A stretch of DNA of 64,000 bases from Kitasatospora sp. CB01950 (GTDB taxonomy: Bacteria; Actinomycetota; Actinomycetes; Streptomycetales; Streptomycetaceae): assembly GCF_001905465.1 (NCBI RefSeq), contig NZ_LISX01000019.1:42098-106097 (forward strand), written 5' to 3'. The notes beneath the pieces were generated by a model, which made no database searches, had not been told where the DNA came from, and saw only the letters and a program-made list of their open reading frames with translations. How positions within the stretch are numbered: the stretch's first letter is position 1; each line of letters starts with the position of its first letter. Both the position numbers and the translations under genes were made by a program. This document shows positions 32,921 through 40,639 of the stretch, one piece after another.

Positions 32921-33832
32921 TCACCCCACCAGGCGCTCCGACACCCGCGCCGCGCCGTGGAACACCTGCCGCACGTGCCACTCCCGGTGCCGCCCGGCCA
33001 CCCGCGCGGCCCCCGCCTGCGGCCCGATGACCACCCTCCCCACCAGCCCGAGCACATGCTGCCGGCTCGCCTCACTGCGGCCGACAAACCGCTGCGAGAC
33101 CAGGATCCGGTGATCGTCACCGAGCCCGAGGACGCCCTTGTCGAACAGCTTGTGGTGCAACGAACACAGGCACAGGCCGTTGTCGACCTCGTCCGGCCCG
33201 TCGTGCGACCACCAGCGCACGTGCGCGGCCTCCAGCCCGACCGAGGTGGAGCCGAGCATCCCGTCGTAGCCGCAGAACGCGCACTGGAACTCGTAGGCCG
33301 TGAGGATCAGTTCGCGCATCCGCCGATCACGCTGCCGCCGGGCCGCCGCACCGGCCCCGCCGACCGTCCCGGTCTCGGCCCCCTCCAGATCGAGCCCGAC
33401 GGCCTCGCACAGCTCCTGGTGCAGCGACGGCGGGAAGTGCGTGTCCAGCAGCACCCTCACCAAGCGCCCCAACAGCGAAGGCTCCCGCCGCAGCGCCGCC
33501 CTCAGCCCGGGCGCGAGCCGCCCGGCGGCCCCGCTGGACCGAAGGACCCCGATGCCGGCGCCCGGGCTGCCCTCTCCCCGGTCGGTCCGGACCTCCCAGA
33601 CGCCGTCGTTGACCAGGTGGTGGAACGGATAGGCCGGCGTGGTCGGGTTCGAGGGCCCGTACTCGACCAGCAGCCGTTTCAGCTCCTCCTCGACCACGCT
33701 GTACCGGAGTTCGCCGTCGGCGTCCCGCTGGTAGCTCCCCAGCGCGTACAGCAGCAGCAACGGCTTGTGCGGAGCCCGGGAGCCGTTGTTCGCCCACCGT
33801 CTCAGCTTCACCACGCGTTCGAGCCAATCCAT
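32921..33832 (-). CDS. phosphorothioate-DNA-binding HNH restriction endonuclease (SBD-HNH, ScoMcrA-like)
   Basis: A 303-residue protein. Residues 1 to about 150 match the sulfur-binding domain family: MDWLERVVKLRRWANNGSRA, then PHKPLLLLYALGSYQRDADG, then the AYPFHHLVNDGVWEV segment whose Tyr-Pro forms the sulfur pocket in ScoMcrA-type enzymes. Residues about 205-265 are an HNH nuclease: CAFCGYDG, the AAHVRWWSHDG His, and NGLCLCSLHHKLFD. Such type IV enzymes cut near phosphorothioated DNA and normally exclude Dnd modification. Here a dnd operon lies about 23 kb away, so either the sequence contexts differ or one system is silent. ATG 33832 is chosen because the upstream 40 codons look non-coding. 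Confidence 0.82.
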   Translation of the reverse strand: MDWLERVVKLRRWANNGSRAPHKPLLLLYALGSYQRDADGELRYSVVEEELKRLLVEYGPSNPTTPAYPFHHLVNDGVWEVRTDRGEGSPGAGIGVLRSSGAAGRLAPGLRAALRREPSLLGRLVRVLLDTHFPPSLHQELCEAVGLDLEGAETGTVGGAGAAARRQRDRRMRELILTAYEFQCAFCGYDGMLGSTSVGLEAAHVRWWSHDGPDEVDNGLCLCSLHHKLFDKGVLGLGDDHRILVSQRFVGRSEASRQHVLGLVGRVVIGPQAGAARVAGRHREWHVRQVFHGAARVSERLVG

Positions 33833-33913
33833 GGCCGCCAGGGTAGTTCCGGATGCCGTCACCGATGCGGGAGCAGGGGCAGGCAGGGGCAGGCGGAATT
33901 GCGGGGTGCCATT

Positions 33914-33931
33914 TGTACACAGATGTACACA
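33914..33931 (-). promoter_or_regulatory. TGTACACA direct repeat upstream of the HNH nuclease gene
   Basis: TGTACACA occurs at 33914-33921 and 33924-33931, exactly 10 bases apart (one helical turn), about 85 bases upstream of the nuclease start. TGTACA is itself palindromic. An operator is plausible; no regulator can be named. Confidence 0.4.
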
Positions 33932-33997
33932 GGATCCCCACGCCGGAGCCACCGCACCCGCGAGGGGGCGGATGAAATTCGGACATTACCGAGGGAA

Positions 33998-34037
33998 GTC
34001 AATATCTATTGACCTCTGCATGACAGGAACATAGGAT
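33998..34037 (+). promoter_or_regulatory. promoter with overlapping palindrome for the LuxR-like gene
   Basis: GTCAATA-TC-TATTGAC (33998-34013) is a perfect inverted repeat overlapping TTGACC (34009-34014). After a 17-bp spacer comes TAGGAT (34032-34037). Both hexamers fit a housekeeping promoter, so the palindrome is probably a repressor or activator site. The transcript would have a leader of about 150 bases. Confidence 0.6.
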
Positions 34038-34194
34038 CACCGACTAGTTTCGGGCAGAAAAGGACCATCACGAACTGGGGGAATGACTGCCGACTGTCGG
34101 CACATCCGCCACTCCGCCCGACCCTCGCGGAGCCCGGCGTTCTTGCGGGTTCTCCGCCGACGCGGCGCGCTGCCCTCCAGAGGACGGAGTACGC

Positions 34195-34929
34195 ATGCGC
34201 AAGATGGCCCAGTGCAGCGAGGCCCCGCGAGTGAGGAACATCCAGGCAGGGCGTGAAATCGACCGATCCGATCAACCTCAAGATCAATTCGTGTACGACT
34301 GTCCGGGTTTTGTCGTGCATGAGCAGCTACGCCGGACAACCGCTCCGTACGCCCGCCTGGTGGCGGATTTCCCGGTTCGGTGGGTTTATGCGGCGGATGT
34401 CGGGGCGGCATTGTCCATCGGCGGCAAGGTCGCCGTCGTTCCGGCGTTGAACGACCTGCAGATCGATCAGTTGCGGGAGCTGGTCGAGGCCCATCCGCTG
34501 GTGACCCATCTCGGGGTGGTCGCGGACCTGGTCGGCCAGGGGACGCAGCGCGCGATCCAGGCCGGCGCGGCCTCGGTGCTGAATGTCCTGATCCCTCCCC
34601 AGGAGTACCGGGCGGTGCTGCGGGCGATGGCCGATCGCCTCGCCCGCCCCACCGCCGACTCCGACCAGGTGCCGGCCCTGACCGGCTGGTCCGCGCCCGC
34701 GGCCGCCGTGCCGGCCCCGGCCGCCGCGGGCGGCGGCGAGGACGCTGCACTGTTCCGTCTGCTCTGCGGCCCGCTGCCGATCGCCCGGATCGCCGACGAG
34801 TTGTTCTGCTCCGAGCGTTCGCTGTACCGCAGAGTCCGCAGACTGTACGTGGCGCACGGCGTGTCCGGCCGTCAGGAGCTGCGCGCGGTCTCCGCCCGAC
34901 ACCGGACGCCCGGCCCGCTCGCCTCCTGA
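34195..34929 (+). CDS. LuxR/NarL-like DNA-binding protein with degenerate receiver region
   Basis: A 244-residue putative transcription regulator. The middle (about 65-165) looks like a response-regulator or sensor fold (VAVVPALNDLQIDQLRELVE, HLGVVADLVGQGTQRAIQAG) but lacks a clear phospho-accepting Asp/Lys pair. An Ala/Pro linker leads to a C-terminal helix-turn-helix (about 185-235, PLPIARIADELFCSERSLYR). The start is the ATG at 34195, although the first 40 residues look loosely structured and a later start is possible. It is preceded by a clear promoter with a palindrome and converges with the lipoprotein gene. Confidence 0.65.
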   Translation: MRKMAQCSEAPRVRNIQAGREIDRSDQPQDQFVYDCPGFVVHEQLRRTTAPYARLVADFPVRWVYAADVGAALSIGGKVAVVPALNDLQIDQLRELVEAHPLVTHLGVVADLVGQGTQRAIQAGAASVLNVLIPPQEYRAVLRAMADRLARPTADSDQVPALTGWSAPAAAVPAPAAAGGGEDAALFRLLCGPLPIARIADELFCSERSLYRRVRRLYVAHGVSGRQELRAVSARHRTPGPLAS

Positions 34930-34930
34930 C

Positions 34931-34976
34931 GGCGGGGTGCCCGGCGGCGGGCCCGCGCGGCGCCCGGTGCCCGCCG
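34931..34976. terminator. GC-rich stem-loop between convergent genes
   Basis: GGCGGGGTGCCCGGCG and the opposing CGCCCGGTGCCCGCC can pair imperfectly around the palindrome GCGGGCCCGC (34948-34957). It lies between the stops of the LuxR-like and lipoprotein genes and may end both transcripts. A 13-base sequence GCCTCACCCCGAC is repeated just after it (about 34976 and 34996). Confidence 0.45.
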
Positions 34977-34998
34977 CCTCACCCCGACGTCGGTTGCC

Positions 34999-35382
34999 TC
35001 ACCCCGACTTCGGGTCGCACAGCCGCAGCGCCTGGCTGCGGACCGCGCCCAGGCTGACGTCGTCGTCGTGCACCGGCCCGACGTCGCCGAAGCCGTCGTT
35101 CTTGGCCTGGTCGTTGAGCGCGTACTCCTTGCCGTCGGGCGCGATGAACAGCACGTCCTTGCCGTTGCGGCACTCCAGGGTGCCCTTGTCGACCTTGAAC
35201 GGCCACAGGTGGACGAAGTTCTCCTCGGCGACGTCCTGCCGACTGCCGGTGGGCGTCGGCAGCGGGACGGCGGTCTTGCCGGACTTGGGGTCGCCGCCCA
35301 CGGCCCCGCACCCGGTCAGCACGGCGATCGGGAACAGCAGGGCGGCGACGGCCGTCACGGTGCGACGAGTGGCGTTCTTCAT
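34999..35382 (-). CDS. small lipoprotein (DUF2511-like)
   Basis: A 127-residue exported lipoprotein. The signal peptide (MKNATRRTVTAVAALLFPIA) ends in the lipobox LTGC. The mature part carries VHLWPFKVDKGTLECRNG, FIAPDGKEYALNDQAK and a C-terminal cysteine (LRLCDPKSG), features of the DUF2511 family, which has no known activity. It is the last gene of the leftward sigma/ABC operon; its ATG overlaps the ATPase stop by one base. A partner role for the transporter is inferred from position. Confidence 0.75.
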   Translation of the reverse strand: MKNATRRTVTAVAALLFPIAVLTGCGAVGGDPKSGKTAVPLPTPTGSRQDVAEENFVHLWPFKVDKGTLECRNGKDVLFIAPDGKEYALNDQAKNDGFGDVGPVHDDDVSLGAVRSQALRLCDPKSG

Positions 35383-36266
35383 CAGGCCACCCCCTGGGCG
35401 GAGCGCCCGCGGCGCATCAGCGCGACGTAGCCGTCCTCCAGCGTGGGTTCCACCGGCACCGCGCCGGCCGGCGGGACTTCGGTGACCACCCGGTAGACCG
35501 TTCCGCCGGGCGTGGCCTGGGCGTTGACCACCGCGTGGTCGCCGACCGGCGGCGGTCCGGCGGTCGTCACGGTGTAGGTGTAGCCGTGCGCGGCCGCCAC
35601 CACGCCCTCGGTGGAGCCGTGGTAGACGAGCCGTCCCTTGGTCAGCACCGCGACCTCGGGGCAGGTCTGGGCGACGTCGTCGAGGATGTGGGTGGAGAGG
35701 ATCACCGTGCGGTCGCCGCCGAGTCCGGCCAGCAGGGCCCGGAACCGCATCCGCTCCTCGGGGTCGAGGCCCGCGGTGGGCTCGTCCACGATGATCAGCC
35801 CGGGGTCGCCGAGCAGGGCCTGGGCGATGCCGAGGCGGCGCTTCATGCCGCCCGAGTAGCCGCCGACCCGGCGGCCGGCCGCCTCGGTGAGCGCGACCCG
35901 TTCCAGCAGTTCGGAGATCTGCGCGCGGCGCGCGGACTTGCTGTCGATGCCCTTCAACAGGGCGATGTAGTCGAGGAATTCGCGGGCCGTGAGGTCCGGG
36001 TACATGTCGATTTCCTGCGGCAGGTAGCCGAGCGTCCGCTTGACGGCGGTGCGTCCGGCGGTGGTGCCGAGGTCGTGGCCGCCGACCACGACGCGGCCGG
36101 AGGTGGCCTGCACGGTGCCGGTGAGGATCCGCATCAGCGTGGTCTTGCCCGCGCCGTTGGCACCGAGCAGGCCGACCATCCCGCCGCGCAGTTCGAGGTC
36201 CAGGTGGTCCAGGGCGCGGAACGAGCCCTTGAACTCCTTGGTCAGGCCTTGGAGGGAGATTTCCAT
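35382..36266 (-). CDS. ABC transporter ATP-binding protein
   Basis: A 294-residue ABC-2-type ATPase. Walker A is LLGANGAGKTTLMRIL, the signature is GGYSGGMKRRLGIAQALL, Walker B is LIIVDEPTAGLDPEE and the switch His lies in STHILDD. It serves the permease genes directly upstream (36313 and 37158) and possibly the zinc-finger permease. The C-terminal roughly 70 residues form a small ferredoxin-like regulatory domain ending LEDGYVALMRR. Confidence 0.9.
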   Translation of the reverse strand: MEISLQGLTKEFKGSFRALDHLDLELRGGMVGLLGANGAGKTTLMRILTGTVQATSGRVVVGGHDLGTTAGRTAVKRTLGYLPQEIDMYPDLTAREFLDYIALLKGIDSKSARRAQISELLERVALTEAAGRRVGGYSGGMKRRLGIAQALLGDPGLIIVDEPTAGLDPEERMRFRALLAGLGGDRTVILSTHILDDVAQTCPEVAVLTKGRLVYHGSTEGVVAAAHGYTYTVTTAGPPPVGDHAVVNAQATPGGTVYRVVTEVPPAGAVPVEPTLEDGYVALMRRGRSAQGVA

Positions 36267-36312
36267 CAGAGGTGGCTCCTGGAAGAGGACGGTCGTGAGC
36301 AGGTGCGGGCGG

Positions 36313-37161
36313 TCATCGACGGATCCGCTGGGTGGCGCGGGCGATCCCGAACAGGACGGCCGTGAGCAGCAGCACGACCACGAGGTTGGCGAGCGCCGAG
36401 GCGGCGCTCGGGTGCGGGCTGATCGCCTCCGGGTGGCCGTGGCCGGCCCAGATCCGGGTGGATCCCATCCAGCCGGTCGAGACGTAGTCGCCGAGCGGCG
36501 AGAGCAGGGTGCCGGTCGGGGACGGGGTCGGCACCACGTTGCTGCTGAACGCCGTCATCCAGAACCAGATCAGCGCGGAGAGCACCCGGGCCACCGGCAG
36601 CGGCACCCACAGCGCGGCGGTGGAGGCGAAGGTCGAGAGCAGCAGCGCGCCCGGGACGATGACCGTCAGGAACGCCACCACCGCCCAGCCCAGCGCGGCC
36701 GGCGAGCCGTCGGCCACCGTGAAGTAGCCGCCGACCACGACCATCAGCAGCGCGACCGGCGCCAGCGCGGCGGCCAGCGAGCCGACCAGGGTGCCGGCCA
36801 TCCGCCCGGCGGTGCTCGCCGGGGTGGACTCCAGCAGCTCGGTCAGGCCCATCCCGCGGATCCGCACGAAGCGGTCGGCCAGCGCCACGCCCAGGCCCAC
36901 GGTGGTGATCAGGTTGATCACCACGGCCCAGCCGCCGACCTTGGCCGCGGCCGAGTCCTCGGCCCCGATCCGCGGCGAGGTGGCCAGCACGACGGTCGCG
37001 ATCGCCAGCAGCGGCAGGACGGCGAACCACAGCACCTTGGCCCGGGTCGCCATCCGGAACTCGTAGGCCGCGGTGACGGCCACCGCGGTGGTGACCGTCC
37101 CGCCCCTGCGGCTGCGGGCGGTACGGCGGTGGGCTGCGTCGAAGGCGGTGCGCGTGGTCAC
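36313..37161 (-). CDS. ABC-2 transporter permease subunit
   Basis: A 282-residue integral membrane protein with about 6 helices (VLWFAVLPLLAIATVVLAT, VVINLITTVGLGVALA, FLTVIVPGALLLSTFAS, ANLVVVLLLTAVLFGIA). The GTG start overlaps the stop of the preceding permease (GTGA). Together with the ATPase it forms an exporter of unknown substrate under control of the sigma factor at 38933. Confidence 0.8.
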   Translation of the reverse strand: MTTRTAFDAAHRRTARSRRGGTVTTAVAVTAAYEFRMATRAKVLWFAVLPLLAIATVVLATSPRIGAEDSAAAKVGGWAVVINLITTVGLGVALADRFVRIRGMGLTELLESTPASTAGRMAGTLVGSLAAALAPVALLMVVVGGYFTVADGSPAALGWAVVAFLTVIVPGALLLSTFASTAALWVPLPVARVLSALIWFWMTAFSSNVVPTPSPTGTLLSPLGDYVSTGWMGSTRIWAGHGHPEAISPHPSAASALANLVVVLLLTAVLFGIARATQRIRR

Positions 37162-37808
37162 TGTGCGGCCCCGGGAGCGATTCGGGCGAGCTGGCGCTCG
37201 CTGTCGGAGAGCCGGCGCGTCCCGAGGTAGGCCAGGACGGCGCCGAGCGCGGTCAGCAGGAGCTTGTTCGCCAGCCAGGCGGTCACGTAGGTGTCGAACA
37301 GCATCACCTGGAACAGCCAGGCGGCGATCACCACGGTGGAGGCGGCGGACGTGGACCGCAGCACCGCCTGGGCGAACAGCGCCGCGCCGATCAGGAAGAA
37401 CGCCGGGCCCATCGGCACCAGCAGCGCGACCGGCCCCCACGCCGGGTTGGCCCACTGCCCGGCCAGCGCCAGCCAGACGATCACCACCGTGGCCGAGGCG
37501 ATCACCAGCGCGGTGACCATGGTGATCCGGCGGCGGACCACCGTCGGGTACTGGGTGGGCAGCGCCAGCAGGACCTCGATCAGCCGGTCCCGGGCGGCGG
37601 CGGTGGCCGCGGCGAGCCCGGCGGCCACCGGGAAGACATTGGCCAGCAGCCGGACCATTCCGATCCCGGTGCTCCTGGCGTCGGCGTGGTCCCCGCCCCC
37701 GACCGCGACGGAGACCGCCAGCACTCCGATCGCGGCCGCCAATGGCAGTGCCAGGGCCGCGAGCCCGCAACGGCGGGCTTCGTGCATCCAGAGCTTTCGT
37801 TCCGTCAT
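37158..37808 (-). CDS. ABC-2 transporter permease subunit
   Basis: A 216-residue membrane protein with about 6 helices (LAALALPLAAAIGVLAVSVA, VTALVIASATVVIVWLALAG, VALLVPMGPAFFLIGAALFA, LLLTALGAVLAYLG). The ATG at 37808 gives the natural cytoplasmic start MTERKLWMHEARR; the frame is open to a GTG at 37844. It is coupled to the next permease by a GTGA overlap. It is shorter than a typical permease, so it and its neighbour may form a heterodimer. Confidence 0.75.
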   Translation of the reverse strand: MTERKLWMHEARRCGLAALALPLAAAIGVLAVSVAVGGGDHADARSTGIGMVRLLANVFPVAAGLAAATAAARDRLIEVLLALPTQYPTVVRRRITMVTALVIASATVVIVWLALAGQWANPAWGPVALLVPMGPAFFLIGAALFAQAVLRSTSAASTVVIAAWLFQVMLFDTYVTAWLANKLLLTALGAVLAYLGTRRLSDSERQLARIAPGAAQ

Positions 37809-37943
37809 GCCCAGTACGTAGCGGGCGGCGACGGATCGGTTCACGGGTCGTCAGAAGTTTTTTTCCGCCCGCCGCCGAGGCCGGCCCTCGAACTCCGCGG
37901 CAGCCCACGGGCGTTGCGGCGTTCGACGACAGGCGCGGCGGCC

Positions 37944-38936
37944 TCAGCCCTCGCGCACCGACCGGCCCGGGAGCGCGACCAGGCGGACCGCGCAGCCGAC
38001 CAGCAGCAGGCCGGCCGCGACCGTCAGCGGCCCGGTGGTCCACAGGTCGATCAGCAGGGAGCCGAGGCCGACCGGGCGGCGGCCGGTGTGCGGGAGCGTG
38101 ACGAAGGTGCCGGTCAGCCAGAGCCCGCCGCCGGCGGTGAGGCCGAGCCAGGGCGCCTTCCAGACCGCCACCACCATGGCGAGCCCGGCGGAGAGCAGTG
38201 CGGGGCCCAGCCAGCCGGCGATCACCTCCCCGACGGCCGGCCCGCCCAGCAGGCCGGACGCCACCGAGACCAGCAGCCCGCCGACCAGGTCCGCGGCCAG
38301 CACCAGCGTCACCCGGGCCAGGAAGACCGTGACCGGGGGCACCGGCAGGGCCTGCAGCAGTTCCTTGCGGGGGTCGCGCCGGCTCGACACCACCCCCAGC
38401 GACCCGAGCAGCACCACCAGACTGATCGCGGCGGCGCCGAGCCGGTCCGCGTACCCGGGCGGGCTGAGCAGCGCGACGGCCCCGGCGAGCAGCAGCCCGA
38501 CGAACGTGATCGGACCCAACGAGCGTGGCAGCATGCCGACTTGACGCACCGTCAGCTGCCGGGCGATCCGCCACACCCGGCTGCGACTCCAGACCGTCCC
38601 GGCCACCGGACGGGGGACCGCAGCGGCCACCGGTGCACACACCGGCTCCGCCACCGGTCGACGCACGGGCTCTGCCGCCGCTCGACGCACCGGCTCTGCC
38701 GCCGCCGCCCGCGCCGGCAGCCGCCCGCCGAGCAGTGCGTCGAAGGACGGCGGGGCTGTCGCCTCCCGGGTCAGCAGCAGGTCCGCGTCGGCCGCGGCCT
38801 CGGCGAGCCGCGTCCAGGACGCCGCCTGCTCCTGGCAGGGTTCGCAGCCCGCCAGGTGGAGCCTGGCGGTCGGGCCGGTCCCGGCGCCGGACAGCCGGAC
38901 GAACTGCTCCTCGGTCAGATGGTCGGTCCGGTTCAC
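37944..38936 (-). CDS. zinc-finger (anti-sigma-like) domain fused to a multi-pass permease-like protein
   Basis: A 330-residue protein. Residues 1-60 contain a HxxxCxxC zinc-finger motif, HLAGCEPC, as in ZAS anti-sigma factors (first helix TEEQFVRLSGAG). A linker with a repeated AEPVRR motif follows, then 6 to 7 membrane helices resembling ABC-2 permeases. The ATG overlaps the sigma-factor stop (ATGA), as usual for a cognate pair. I infer that it holds the sigma factor inactive and, unusually, is itself part of a transporter, so transport state could signal to transcription. Confidence 0.7.
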   Translation of the reverse strand: MNRTDHLTEEQFVRLSGAGTGPTARLHLAGCEPCQEQAASWTRLAEAAADADLLLTREATAPPSFDALLGGRLPARAAAAEPVRRAAAEPVRRPVAEPVCAPVAAAVPRPVAGTVWSRSRVWRIARQLTVRQVGMLPRSLGPITFVGLLLAGAVALLSPPGYADRLGAAAISLVVLLGSLGVVSSRRDPRKELLQALPVPPVTVFLARVTLVLAADLVGGLLVSVASGLLGGPAVGEVIAGWLGPALLSAGLAMVVAVWKAPWLGLTAGGGLWLTGTFVTLPHTGRRPVGLGSLLIDLWTTGPLTVAAGLLLVGCAVRLVALPGRSVREG

Positions 38937-39481
38937 GGGCGCACCCGCTCGTCCGACAGCGCGCGGGCCAGTGCCGCTCGCGCATGTGCCATTCTGCTCT
39001 TCACCGTTCCCACCGGAATGTCGAGTGCCGCCGCCACGTCTCGGTACGGTAGTTCGTCGACCAGCGCGAGGATGACCACCTCCCGGTGGTGCTCGGGCAG
39101 CGCCGCGATGGCCGCCGCGATCCGCTCGCGGGAGGCCCGGGCGAGCACCTGTTCCGCGATGTCGACGCAGGGGTCCGCCACGTCCCGGGCCTCGTCGATC
39201 TCCACCGTCACCGCCTCCACCCGCCGCAACCGGTTGTGCGCCTGCCGGCGCGCGACCCCGAGCAGCCAGCCGACCGCCGAGGAGTCGCCGCGGAAGCTGC
39301 CTGCCGACTGCCAGACGGCGAGCCAGGCCTCCTGGAGGATCTCCTCGGCACTCGACCGGGTCGGTGCCAGCCGTCCGAGCAGGCGGAACATCGCCGCGGC
39401 GTGACGCTCGTACAGCTGCCGCAGCGCGCCCTCGTCACCGCGGGCCACCTCGGCCAACAGCATCTCGTCGGTCAACACCAT
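38933..39481 (-). CDS. ECF sigma factor
   Basis: A 182-residue sigma factor. Region 2: LYERHAAAMFRLLGRLAPTR, then EEILQEAWLAVWQSAGSF. Region 4: LPEHHREVVILALVDELPYR, then DVAAALDIPVGTVKSRMAHA. It heads the leftward operon of zinc-finger permease, two permeases, ATPase and lipoprotein, and probably activates it. The next gene's start is coupled to its stop. Confidence 0.9.
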   Translation of the reverse strand: MVLTDEMLLAEVARGDEGALRQLYERHAAAMFRLLGRLAPTRSSAEEILQEAWLAVWQSAGSFRGDSSAVGWLLGVARRQAHNRLRRVEAVTVEIDEARDVADPCVDIAEQVLARASRERIAAAIAALPEHHREVVILALVDELPYRDVAAALDIPVGTVKSRMAHARAALARALSDERVRP

Positions 39482-39654
39482 GAGGTACGTAGCAGCCTTT
39501 CGCCGTGCGGTTCACCACCGCCCGGAACGCGTTCGCCCCGGTCGCCTGCCGTGGTCGGGAGCGTACCGGCAGTGACGCCGGACCGTACTGCCGGAGCTGC
39601 CAGATCGGCGGCAGTCCCTTGTGCGGATCTCCCCGCTGCCGGAACGGCACGTCC

Positions 39655-40082
39655 GGCGTGACCATCGGACGGTTCGCCGACCTGCTCGACGGGCACGTCG
39701 CACGCACCGTGGCCGAACGCTGCGCCGCGCTGGAGCCGCTGGTGCCGGGGGCACTCCCGGTCAACCTCGCCCATCAGCCGCGCAGGCCGCCCAACTCGCC
39801 GAGATCCTCCCGATCCTGGCCTGCAGCGCCCTCCGCAGCTACGACCTCCCGCTGGCCGCCGCCCTGCTGGCCGCCTGCGCCCCCCTCACGCCCCGCTCCA
39901 CCGCCGTCGACCGGGCCCTCGCCTCCCTGCTCGCCCAACAGCAGCCCGACGGCTCCTTCGGCGCCTACGCCCGCGAAGCCTCCCGCCTCCCGGCCGGCAC
40001 CGACCCGACGACCGCCGTCCACGTCCCGGTCACCGCCGCCTGCGCCCGCGCCCTCACCGCCCTCACCGCCCTCACCGTCTGA
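39655..40082 (+). pseudogene. frameshifted remnant of a DUF6895-like gene
   Basis: One frame encodes GRFADLLDGHVARTVAERCA followed by ALEPLVPGALPVNLAHQP. Near 39780 the sense passes to another frame: AAQLAEILPILACSALRSYD, LAQQQPDGSFGAYAREASRL and PTTAVHVPVTAACARAL. Both halves have strong coding character and together resemble the DUF6895/prenyltransferase-repeat-like proteins that occur beside peptide or antibiotic genes. Only about 140 codons remain, so it is truncated as well as frameshifted. Confidence 0.55.
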
Positions 40083-40100
40083 CGGGCCGGGCGCGGAAAC

Positions 40101-40145
40101 GCAGCAGCACCCCGACCGGACACCCGGTTCGGGATGCTGTGCTGC
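40101..40145. terminator. stem-loop with GCAGCAGC ends between convergent genes
   Basis: GCAGCAGCACCCCGA pairs with TTCGGGATGCTGTGCTGC around a 12-base loop. Very similar hairpins occur at 46351 and 50826. It lies between the DUF6895-like remnant and the secreted-protein gene. Confidence 0.7.
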
Positions 40146-40221
40146 CGCCGCCCGCGCCGCCCGCCGCAAGGCGGTCGGCGGGTCCCCCGTGCGCGGGCGG
40201 CGGCGGTCCGTGGGACCGCGA

Positions 40222-40503
40222 TCAGCAGCGGTACTCAACCACCCAGGAGTACTGGTAGACGTTCGCGCGGTTGTAGAAGTCGACGGTGTAGACGCCGTCC
40301 CGGAAGCCGTTGCCGGTCACGTACGTGTAGTTCAGGTGCTGGATGTACGTCCCCTCGTAGGCCGAGTTCGAGGCCACCGACGGGCAGCCCTGGCCGTTCA
40401 GGCTGTTGGCGCCGCTGCCGGCTGCCGAGGCCGTGCCGGTGAAGCCGAGGAGCAGTACCCCGCCGACCGCGGTCGCTGCGGCGGCCTTGAAGATCGTGCG
40501 CAT
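40222..40503 (-). CDS. small secreted protein
   Basis: A 93-residue exported protein. A clear signal peptide (MRTIFKAAAATAVGGVLLLG, then FTGTASAAG) leaves about 65 mature residues rich in Tyr and Asn, with just two cysteines (GQGCPSV and the final EYRC) that can form one disulfide bond. The length, the disulfide and the aromatic content resemble small extracellular proteins of Streptomyces, but I cannot name the family. A terminator-like hairpin lies 75 bases downstream. Confidence 0.75.
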   Translation of the reverse strand: MRTIFKAAAATAVGGVLLLGFTGTASAAGSGANSLNGQGCPSVASNSAYEGTYIQHLNYTYVTGNGFRDGVYTVDFYNRANVYQYSWVVEYRC

Positions 40504-40639
40504 CGTTGCTGTGCCTTTCGGTTTGACGGACGGTTGACCGAAGCTTCCGAGGCCCTGTCGGGCGGCCCCTGCGCTCGACGTTCATCCTCTGCCGTCCGGC
40601 CGGCCCGTCCCATGTCGTCCGCCCTGCGCTCGCTTGGCG

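Larger units (their letters stand above)
33833..34194. other. intergenic region between divergent genes
   Basis: This 362-bp spacer separates the HNH nuclease from the LuxR-like gene. It is AT-richer than its surroundings and holds the TGTACACA repeats and the palindromic promoter listed separately. Between 34040 and 34190 I see no gene. Confidence 0.7.
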
